A stretch of 34,517 nucleotides of DNA from Acidimicrobiia bacterium (GTDB taxonomy: Bacteria; Acidobacteriota; Terriglobia; Versatilivoradales; Versatilivoraceae), in NCBI GenBank assembly GCA_016871215.1, contig VFZK01000007.1, forward strand, positions 1 through 34,517, given 5' to 3'. Made by a program: the position numbers and the translations under genes. The notes beneath the pieces were generated by a model that was not told where the DNA came from, did no database searches, and saw only the letters and a list, made by a program, of their open reading frames with translations. This document shows, piece by piece, positions 28,386 to 34,517 of this stretch (the first letter of the stretch is position 1; the number at the start of each line of letters is the position of its first letter).

Positions 28386-30203
28386 TTACCGCTCTACAAA
28401 CAGCACGCTCAACAGAGTGCCGTCGTACGGGTCCGCAGTTCCAGCGGGTTTGCGGTAGGTAGCGACCACTGGAGCCGGCGGTGATAACGGGCCGCATTTC
28501 ATTTCGATCGTTCCCAGATTGTCACCGCTTTTGTTATACAGCAGTAAATCGCCGGGTTCTGCGACGTGAAGCCTGAGCGACTTCGTGCCTGATTTCACGA
28601 CAAAGACGAGCATGTTGTCCAAGCAGTCGACACGAATCAGGATTCCAGCGGCTTTTTCACCGCCGGGTCGGGGCGCCTCGAGGCTGGGTTGCGGGTGGGG
28701 CGCCGAGGGAGCCGCACGGTCTGCTTTCCGGCTGAGAGTCGGCCGTGGTGGTGCTGCAGCCGCAGGCCGTTGCTCGTCCAGCGTTTCTTCCTCGACCGCG
28801 ATGGCTTGTCGCTGGGCCATTTCAACGAGCTGCTGCCGTTCTTCGACGCTTTGCAGATGCGCCAGCAAGACCTCGGCCTCCTGCCTGGATTGCGGGTCGG
28901 CATCCTGTCGCGCGATCGGTTCGAGCAACCTGCGAGCAGCCACGTAGTCGTTCGAACGCATCCGCAGCCGGGCGATGTCGAGCCGCAGGTCTTGCCGCCC
29001 TGGAGCGTAGGCTTGGGCTCTTTTCAACAGCTCGAGGGCTTCGGCCAACCCTTCGCCAGTCAAGTTCGCCGCGTAAGCCAGCAGGCGGTACGATTCGACA
29101 AACCACGGAGCCAGCTCGATAGCCTTCTTCGCTTCGGCCTGCACTGTCCGATATCTCTCGTCTGGAAGACCGGCCGGAATGTCCTTCTCCTCGCCATGGT
29201 GCGCCAACAGACTAGCGTAGTGGAAGTGGACCAGGTAGTTGTTTGAGTCGGCAGCGACCGCCTTCTGCAGGCAATTCTGCGCCTCTGGCCATTGCTTCTG
29301 ATGCAGACAGAGGATGCCCAGCGACGCGAGTGCTGGCGCCAGGTTCGGATTCGATGCCAGAGACTCCTTCAGGTGTAGCTCTGCCTCTTCGAATCGCTGT
29401 TTGTACATCAGGAGATCGCCGAGGTAAAACGAGACTTCCGCGTCGCTCAACGGCTCGGCCCGAGCGATCTCCCCGACAGGGATCTCCTTCTCAAACTTGT
29501 AGAACGTCGAAGTGAAAGTATCTCGCTCGATATAGTTGCGCAGGTCTCGCTCCAACGTGGCGTAATCCGTTCGAAAGGCCTTCGCAAAACTCTCTTCCAG
29601 GGAAAGTCCCGAGGCCAGGAGATTCAGGTACTCGATCAGCTTGGGCTTGTGCTTCCCCGCGTCGCCTTCGATCAAATAGTGCACGAGGGCCCAGGCTCGG
29701 CCTACGGAGACGCGGCGGTTTTCGTCGGAAACGTCGAAGGGCGAGTAGTACTCGGCGATTCCTTCCTGGAACCAAATCGGCGACGCCTGAAGGTTGTCGC
29801 CGATGAGCTGATGGACGTATTCGTGATAGATCGCGGCAAACGGCCGCTCTTCGGTGTGTTGCGAAGTGAGGCAGATGTGGTTGACATCCGTTCCTTTTTG
29901 GTAGAACGCCGCCAACGAGGCCGGTTTCCCCTCATATAGCGGCTTGAACGGCTTGAATGCCGCGTCGCTCTTGAAAACCAACACCCGCGTCGGCACGGAA
30001 GAATTGAGCTTCATCCTCGGGAATATTTGCGAAAACGCCGCGCGGAATTGCTCAAACTTCACGGCAGCCCGCCGGATGTTCTTCTCGCTATCGTTGCCGA
30101 TGAGAAAGAAATGTGGCGACTGGACTCGAACCCAGATGTCTTTAGCGGTGAGCGGCAGCGATGAACCCAGAACCAGAAGACAAACGATCGAAAATCGGCG
30201 CAT
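28386..30203 (-). CDS. Secreted metallopeptidase-like protein with TPR repeats
   Basis: Read from ATG 30203 (GAGG 6 bases upstream; a GTG four codons earlier is weaker), the product is 605 residues. A signal peptide MRRFSIVCLLVLGSSLPLTA indicates export. IYHEYVHQLIGD carries HExxH at about 127-131, followed by WFQEGIAEYY with candidate third metal ligand Glu147 or Glu151, a gluzincin layout seen in DUF1570-like proteins. Residues about 245-450 hold TPR repeats (for example YLGDLLMYKQRFEEAELHLKES and LGILCLHQKQWPEAQNCLQKA). A Pro/Ala-rich linker leads to a C-terminal beta domain with GILIRVDCLDNMLVFVV and MKCGP, a module I associate with Acidobacteriota TPR proteins. The peptidase substrate is unknown. 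Confidence 0.82.
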   Translation of the reverse strand: MRRFSIVCLLVLGSSLPLTAKDIWVRVQSPHFFLIGNDSEKNIRRAAVKFEQFRAAFSQIFPRMKLNSSVPTRVLVFKSDAAFKPFKPLYEGKPASLAAFYQKGTDVNHICLTSQHTEERPFAAIYHEYVHQLIGDNLQASPIWFQEGIAEYYSPFDVSDENRRVSVGRAWALVHYLIEGDAGKHKPKLIEYLNLLASGLSLEESFAKAFRTDYATLERDLRNYIERDTFTSTFYKFEKEIPVGEIARAEPLSDAEVSFYLGDLLMYKQRFEEAELHLKESLASNPNLAPALASLGILCLHQKQWPEAQNCLQKAVAADSNNYLVHFHYASLLAHHGEEKDIPAGLPDERYRTVQAEAKKAIELAPWFVESYRLLAYAANLTGEGLAEALELLKRAQAYAPGRQDLRLDIARLRMRSNDYVAARRLLEPIARQDADPQSRQEAEVLLAHLQSVEERQQLVEMAQRQAIAVEEETLDEQRPAAAAPPRPTLSRKADRAAPSAPHPQPSLEAPRPGGEKAAGILIRVDCLDNMLVFVVKSGTKSLRLHVAEPGDLLLYNKSGDNLGTIEMKCGPLSPPAPVVATYRKPAGTADPYDGTLLSVLFVER

Positions 30204-30215
30204 CGGAAGCCTCAC

Positions 30216-30581
30216 CGGTTTAGCGGAATGCGCGGGAAATTAGATAGGTAGCCGGGTTTGCCAACTTGAAGGTGCCAGGACCCTGCTGAGAAAAGTAACC
30301 CCCTGTGCCAAAAACGTCAAGCTTGAGGCTACTTCGGGATGCGCTCGTATGTGGTCTATTGCCTGATGCCATTCAGTGGGCGCCCGTTTTCGGATCACGC
30401 CCGGCACGCTGACGTTCGTCTGTGCTGCTGATGTTGTTTTGGGCAGCGCGTGCTGCAACCCGTTGCGTGACGGATGAGCCGGCGGGCGAAATGAGGCAAA
30501 GACCGAGCTTGCGGAGTTCTTGAGCCTTCACATAGACTTGAAACTGGACTGTCATAACACTTCATTGCAAGGAGAGGATTC
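30216..30581. other. 366-base gap between divergent genes, gltA leader
   Basis: This region separates the minus-strand metallopeptidase gene from plus-strand gltA and must contain promoters for both. Candidate -35-like TTGAGC (30520) and TTGAAA (30538) are not followed by good -10 boxes at proper spacing. A minus-strand 60-codon frame (30373-30555) has no ribosome site and is not called. No RNA structure was recognised. Confidence 0.4.
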
Positions 30582-31868
30582 ATGGCAAAAGAGACCTTGA
30601 CCATCACCGATAACCGAACGGGGAAACAATATGAGCTTCCGATTCAAGGCGGAACGATCCGGGCGATGGATCTGCGCAAGATTAAGGTCTCGAACGACGA
30701 TTTTGGCCTGGTCTCTTACGACCCCGCTTTCATGAACACAGCGTCGTGCCGAAGCAAGATCACCTATATCGACGGCGACAAGGGCATTCTTCGTTACCGG
30801 GGTTACCCCATCGAGCAGCTGGCAGAAAAAAGCAGCTATCTGGAAGTAGCCTACCTGATCTTGAACGGCGAGCTTCCGACGCAGCCTCAGCTCGACAACT
30901 GGGCCTGGCACATCACGCACCACACGTTCATTCACGAAAACATCAAAAAGTTCGTGGATGGCTTTCATCACGACGCCCACACGATGGGCATGTTGGTCGG
31001 CACGATTGGCGCGCTGTCGACTTTTTACTCCGACGCTAAGAGCATTCACGACGCCGACTCCCGGCAGAAGCAGATCTACCGGCTGATCGGGAAAGTGCCC
31101 ACCATTGCTGCTTTCGCCTATCGCCACAGCGTTGGCATGCCCTATGCCTACCCGGACAACGAATTGAGCTACGCCGGAAACTTTCTCAACATGATGTTCA
31201 AGATGACGGAGGTGAAATACCGGCCGAACCCTGCGCTGGAGCGTGCGCTGGATGTGCTGTTCATCCTGCATGCGGACCACGAACAGAACTGCAGCACGAA
31301 CGCCATGCGCAGCATCGGCAGCTCGCAAGCCGATCCGTTTTCTGCGGTGGCTGGGGCTGCCGCGGCGCTCTATGGGCCATTGCACGGCGGCGCTAACGAA
31401 GAAGTGCTGCGGATGTTGAAGGAGATCGGTTCAAAGGACAAAGTCCCCGAGTACATCAAGCGGGTCAAGGCGGGAGAATTTCGCCTGATGGGCTTCGGCC
31501 ATCGCGTCTACAAGAACTACGACCCCCGGGCCCGAATCATCAAACGCATCGCCGGCGAAGTGTTCGAGGTGACCGGCAAGAACCCGCTGCTCGAAATCGC
31601 CCTCGAGTTGGAACGCATCGCGCTCGAAGACGACTACTTCGTCAGCCGAAAGCTTTACCCCAACGTGGATTTCTACTCCGGCATCATCTATCAGGCCATG
31701 CGTTTCCCGGTGGAGATGTTTCCTGTCTTGTTTGCGATTCCACGCACGTCAGGCTGGATTGCCCAGTGGCAGGAAATGCTGCTGGACCCCGAGCAGAAAA
31801 TCGCCCGGCCTCGCCAGATCTACGAGGGCTACGACCAGCGGGACTTCGTTCCGATGGAGAGACGGTGA
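30582..31868 (+). CDS. gltA: Citrate synthase
   Basis: GltA condenses acetyl-CoA and oxaloacetate at entry to the TCA cycle. The 428-residue length matches the hexameric type of Gram-negative bacteria. The ATG has AAGGAGAGG just upstream. The catalytic residues are present: His268 in GPLHGGANE, His307 in GFGHRVYKNYDPRA and Asp363 in NVDFYSG, with LHADHEQN at 229-236. The N-terminal extension (TLTITDNRTGKQYELP) is the usual small beta domain. No other TCA-cycle gene is adjacent. Confidence 0.97.
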   Translation: MAKETLTITDNRTGKQYELPIQGGTIRAMDLRKIKVSNDDFGLVSYDPAFMNTASCRSKITYIDGDKGILRYRGYPIEQLAEKSSYLEVAYLILNGELPTQPQLDNWAWHITHHTFIHENIKKFVDGFHHDAHTMGMLVGTIGALSTFYSDAKSIHDADSRQKQIYRLIGKVPTIAAFAYRHSVGMPYAYPDNELSYAGNFLNMMFKMTEVKYRPNPALERALDVLFILHADHEQNCSTNAMRSIGSSQADPFSAVAGAAAALYGPLHGGANEEVLRMLKEIGSKDKVPEYIKRVKAGEFRLMGFGHRVYKNYDPRARIIKRIAGEVFEVTGKNPLLEIALELERIALEDDYFVSRKLYPNVDFYSGIIYQAMRFPVEMFPVLFAIPRTSGWIAQWQEMLLDPEQKIARPRQIYEGYDQRDFVPMERR

Positions 31869-32120
31869 AATTGCGAAGAACAGAGGACCACGATTCTGCC
31901 TTCGTGAACGAAAGCTCGAAATCCTGTCAGACAGACTGAGCTCTCAATCCAGTTATCTGGCTTGTCAGGCAAGCTGACCGACACGGATGAACCGCCCAAC
32001 TTTGATTGAGCGCGCGTCAAGGCCCGAGACAGGTTCTTAGGCTCTTAAGCGGCATTCAGCTTGGCTTTCCTGTCCCTGGGCGTCCTCTTTGCGACGCATT
32101 CTTTGGCTCCGCAGAGTTCC
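31869..32120. other. Intergenic gap upstream of the enolase-superfamily gene
   Basis: About 250 bases without a gene. A frame continues upstream of the ATG at 32121 to 32061, but the twin-arginine signal starts exactly at 32121. No clear terminator or promoter was recognised. Confidence 0.4.
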
Positions 32121-33371
32121 ATGAAACGGCGAAGATTCCTGGTGACCACAGGCGTTGTGACTGGCTCATTGCCGTTGACCGCCGCGCCGCTCCTGCAAGC
32201 ACCCGCGCGCGTTGGCAGCCGGCCTGCCATCAAGATCACCAACATCAAGACTTATCTCGTAGGCGCGGGAAGTCGAAATTTTGTCTTCGTCAAGGTCGAG
32301 ACCGACCAGGGAATTCATGGCATCGGCGAGGCTTACTCATGTGGTCCCGACGAAGGAACGGTCGCCGTCATCCACGATTTCAAACGCTGGCTCGTAGGCC
32401 AGGACCCGCGCAACGTCGAGCATCTCTGGGCGACGATGATGAACTTCACGCGTTTCCCAGGCGGGCTGGTGGTCAACGCGGCCATTAGCGGCATTGAGCA
32501 CGCGCTGTGGGACATCGCTGGCAAAGCCGTGGGTCTTCCGGTGTACATGCTATTGGGAGGCAAATGCCGCGAGAAGATTCGCGTCTACCAGAGCGCTGGG
32601 GGCGACAGCCCGGCTGGAGTGGCGGAGAGTGCCAAAGCGCTCGTAGAGAAGTATGGCTACACGGCCGTGAAGATATCGCCGCATCAGGCAAAGACCAACG
32701 AAATGCCTTACAACGCCGTCACTCGTTTTGCCGGCCAGCGAGTCGGCGCCGTTCGCGAGGCGTTGGGACCGGACGTGGACATCGGCGTCGATATCCACGC
32801 CAAGTTCTTCGAGGTATCACGCGCCATTCGCCTGGCCCGCGAGATCGAGCCTTATCGTCCCTTCTGGCTGGAAGAGCCGATCCGCCCGGAAAACGTCGAC
32901 GCCATGGCCAAGCTCGCCGCCCACGTCAACATCCCGCTGGCCAGTGGCGAGTGCAACTACACGAAATATGAGTTTCAGCGCATCCTGCACGCGCAAGCCC
33001 TAGACATCGTTCAGCCCGACGTTTGCCTTTGCGGCGGGCTGATAGAGATGAAGAAAATCGCAGCGATGGCTGAGGCGCATTACGTGATGGTCGCGCCTCA
33101 TAACCCGATGGGACCCGTGGCTACGACCGTGAACGTCCACTTTGCGGCTTCGACTCCAAACTTCCTGATTCTCGAATATCACCCTGACGATGCTGCGCCA
33201 CGCAAGGATCTGTTAAAGGAACCTCTAATGGTGAAGGACGGCTATATTCCCCTGCCAAACAAACCCGGTTTTGGAATTGAGCTGAACGAAGAAGCTTTCC
33301 GTCACTACCCTCCAAAGCCGTGGCATCGGGGATTTGCCTACCGCGCGGATGGGTCGGTGGACTTCATTTGA
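32121..33371 (+). CDS. Tat-exported enolase-superfamily dehydratase (galactonate dehydratase-like)
   Basis: This 416-residue mandelate racemase/muconate lactonizing-type protein begins MKRRRFLVTTGVVTGSLPLTAAP, a twin-arginine signal, so it should be exported with its metal bound. The N-terminal capping domain (about 38-150) ends with GIEHALWDIAGKAVGLPVY. The barrel has VKISP, GVDIHAKF with metal Asp224 and His226, WLEEP with Glu251, SGE with Glu277, and MVAPHNPMG with catalytic His327. The Asp-x-His plus late His pattern is that of D-galactonate/gluconate-type acid-sugar dehydratases. The precise sugar acid is unknown. No transporter or sugar-kinase gene is adjacent. Confidence 0.87.
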   Translation: MKRRRFLVTTGVVTGSLPLTAAPLLQAPARVGSRPAIKITNIKTYLVGAGSRNFVFVKVETDQGIHGIGEAYSCGPDEGTVAVIHDFKRWLVGQDPRNVEHLWATMMNFTRFPGGLVVNAAISGIEHALWDIAGKAVGLPVYMLLGGKCREKIRVYQSAGGDSPAGVAESAKALVEKYGYTAVKISPHQAKTNEMPYNAVTRFAGQRVGAVREALGPDVDIGVDIHAKFFEVSRAIRLAREIEPYRPFWLEEPIRPENVDAMAKLAAHVNIPLASGECNYTKYEFQRILHAQALDIVQPDVCLCGGLIEMKKIAAMAEAHYVMVAPHNPMGPVATTVNVHFAASTPNFLILEYHPDDAAPRKDLLKEPLMVKDGYIPLPNKPGFGIELNEEAFRHYPPKPWHRGFAYRADGSVDFI

Positions 33372-33510
33372 CCTCCTGCTTCTTGTCAGCGTACAAGCGT
33401 ACTTTCGGCAACCTTTCCGCCGCGAGCCGGATTCGGGGCCACCAGTGTGAACTACGATCTTGCCGGATCACTTGCGGGGCTGGGGAGCCTGGATAGACCA
33501 GAGGAAGAAT

Positions 33511-34517
33511 ATGCTTAGCACAGAACACCTCCAGGCGTTGATGGTCGACCTTGAGTCTGATCGTGCTGAACGCACAAGTTCCTCCAAGGATACTGACAAG
33601 TTCGGGGAAGCTATTTGTGCTTTCGCCAATGATTTTCCAAATCATCGGCAGCCTGGCTATCTGCTCGTCGGGGTAGACAATGATGGGGGTGTTAGTGGTC
33701 TGAAAGTCACCGATGAGCTTTTGCTGGATCTATCTGCCCTTCGATCCAACGTAAACCTCGAACCTCTGCCGGCCGTGACTGTTCAAAAGTACACATTGCC
33801 CGGCGGGGACGTGGCAGTCGTGGAAGTGTTGCCGTCTGATCTGCCACCGGTCCGTTACAAGGGAAGAGTCTGGATTCGCGTCGGGCCTTCACGCCGAGGA
33901 GCCAACCAGCAGGAAGAGAGGATACTAACTGAGAAGCGGACCGCACTGCAGAAGACTTTCGATGCCCGCCCGTGCAATGGGTGTTCCCTCGACGATCTGG
34001 TACTCGACCTGTTCCTTGTGACCTACCTTCCATCAGCAGTTGCCCGTGACGTGATCGAGGAAAACAATCGCAGCGTGAAGGAACAGATGGCTTCCTTGCG
34101 TTTCTATAACCTCAGCACCGATTGCCCAACGAACGCCGGGGCACTCCTGTTTGCCAAGGAACCACTACAATGGATTCCAGGCGCCTATATCCACTTTGTT
34201 CGATGGGCGGGAACAACCATGGCAGACGAGCCGATCAATGAGAAGAGGTTTAGCGGAGACCTCCTCTCTGTCTTGCGGGAGCTTCAAGGATTCCTCTCGC
34301 TTCCCGCACAGTCCTACCCAGTGATGGAATCTGCACTGAGAGAGCGAACAGAAACCGATTATCCGTCGGTAGCTGTAAGAGAACCTAGATCACTAGTGTC
34401 CAGCTGTTCGAGCCTACAGTGTCTGCAAGTTGTTCATGTCAGTTCAGTAACGGGAGTTTTTGGTAGTGACCGATTTCAATTTTCTTCACTCTTAGGAAGA
34501 TCCACCCGGGAGTCAGT
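33511..34517 (+). CDS. Schlafen/AlbA_2-domain ATP-binding protein, 3' end lost
   Basis: The ATG at 33511 has GAGGAAG 4 bases upstream, and the frame stays open to the window edge. Residues 1-126 are an AlbA_2 (Schlafen-type) nucleic-acid-binding domain: AICAFAND (34-41), GYLLVGVDNDGGVSGL and PPVRYKGRVWIRVGP. A middle region follows (TNAGALLFAKEP and IHFVRWAG). Homologues then enter an HATPase_c_4 domain through DYPSVAVREL-like sequence and NAxxHRxY. Here the similarity ends at VRE (residue 291, base 34383) and the following residues look non-coding. The gene is therefore probably interrupted, not merely cut by the window. Related proteins are putative transcriptional regulators or RecG-like; some sit in defence islands. 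Confidence 0.75.
   Translation, partial: MLSTEHLQALMVDLESDRAERTSSSKDTDKFGEAICAFANDFPNHRQPGYLLVGVDNDGGVSGLKVTDELLLDLSALRSNVNLEPLPAVTVQKYTLPGGDVAVVEVLPSDLPPVRYKGRVWIRVGPSRRGANQQEERILTEKRTALQKTFDARPCNGCSLDDLVLDLFLVTYLPSAVARDVIEENNRSVKEQMASLRFYNLSTDCPTNAGALLFAKEPLQWIPGAYIHFVRWAGTTMADEPINEKRFSGDLLSVLRELQGFLSLPAQSYPVMESALRERTETDYPSVAVREPRSLVSSCSSLQCLQVVHVSSVTGVFGSDRFQFSSLLGRSTRES
34384..34517. mobile_element. Possible end of an insertion element
   Basis: Starting just after the break in the AlbA_2 gene, the sequence contains CACTAGTG (34391-34398, a palindrome) and continues with CTAGTGTCCAGC. Ends beginning CTAGTGTCC are, from memory, found in several IS groups. No transposase is visible before the edge, so this is an inference from the gene interruption. 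Confidence 0.3.

Noticed and set aside
30373-30555. Minus-strand 60-codon open frame upstream of gltA
   Set aside because: No ribosome site, it overlaps the gltA leader, and there is no recognisable family.
33364-33645. Minus-strand 93-codon open frame over the start of the AlbA_2 gene
   Set aside because: It overlaps a clearly coding plus-strand gene and has no domain.

Overview
This is a GC-rich chromosomal window from a Gram-negative bacterium. My best guess is Acidobacteriota of the Bryobacterales/Solibacter type. The clues are LysW-type lysine/arginine genes (lysJ, lysK), LPS-heptose synthesis genes, a PQQ dehydrogenase with a Pirellula/Verrucomicrobium-type heme domain, secreted sulfatase and beta-propeller enzymes, and a metallopeptidase-TPR protein whose C-terminal domain I associate with Acidobacteriota. 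Planctomycetota or Verrucomicrobiota are not excluded. No rRNA, tRNA or CRISPR array was seen.

Layout. 1-~700 is the end of an ISKra4-like insertion sequence (minus strand) with overlapping ORFs joined by a probable -1 frameshift at an A6 run. 735-5240 (plus): a sigma70-like promoter, secA (TTG start), an intrinsic terminator and guaB. 5394-5742: remnant of a coiled-coil protein gene. 5744-9206 (minus): secreted sulfatase, Tat-exported propeller protein, and a DUF1080 remnant. 9651-17881 (minus): a TIM-barrel aldolase-like protein, mtgA, purD with a translationally coupled membrane protein gene, larE, lysK, a secreted coiled-coil protein and lysJ. 17882-18317 is a repeat-bearing gap. 18318-25858 (minus): dusB, a propeller protein, a diheme PQQ dehydrogenase, an RfaE1/HldE-type heptose kinase, and an unusual fusion of an RfaE1-like kinase to a GmhA isomerase. 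26082-26387 (plus): a small membrane-protein gene with an in-frame TGA. 26650-30203 (minus): protoporphyrinogen/coproporphyrinogen oxidase and a metallopeptidase-TPR protein. 30582-34517 (plus): citrate synthase, a Tat-exported enolase-superfamily dehydratase, and a Schlafen/AlbA_2 gene whose homology stops abruptly near the right edge, probably at an insertion.

How it fits together. Most genes are housekeeping: protein export, purines, tRNA modification, TCA cycle, heme, peptidoglycan and LPS heptose. They are interspersed with exported carbohydrate and sulfate-ester enzymes typical of an environmental polysaccharide degrader. The most distinctive item is the kinase-isomerase fusion beside a second heptose kinase, which would put sedoheptulose-7-phosphate isomerisation and heptose-7-phosphate phosphorylation in adjacent, probably co-transcribed genes. 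Dispersed hairpin repeats, several broken genes and both window edges lying in or near mobile DNA point to moderate genome plasticity.
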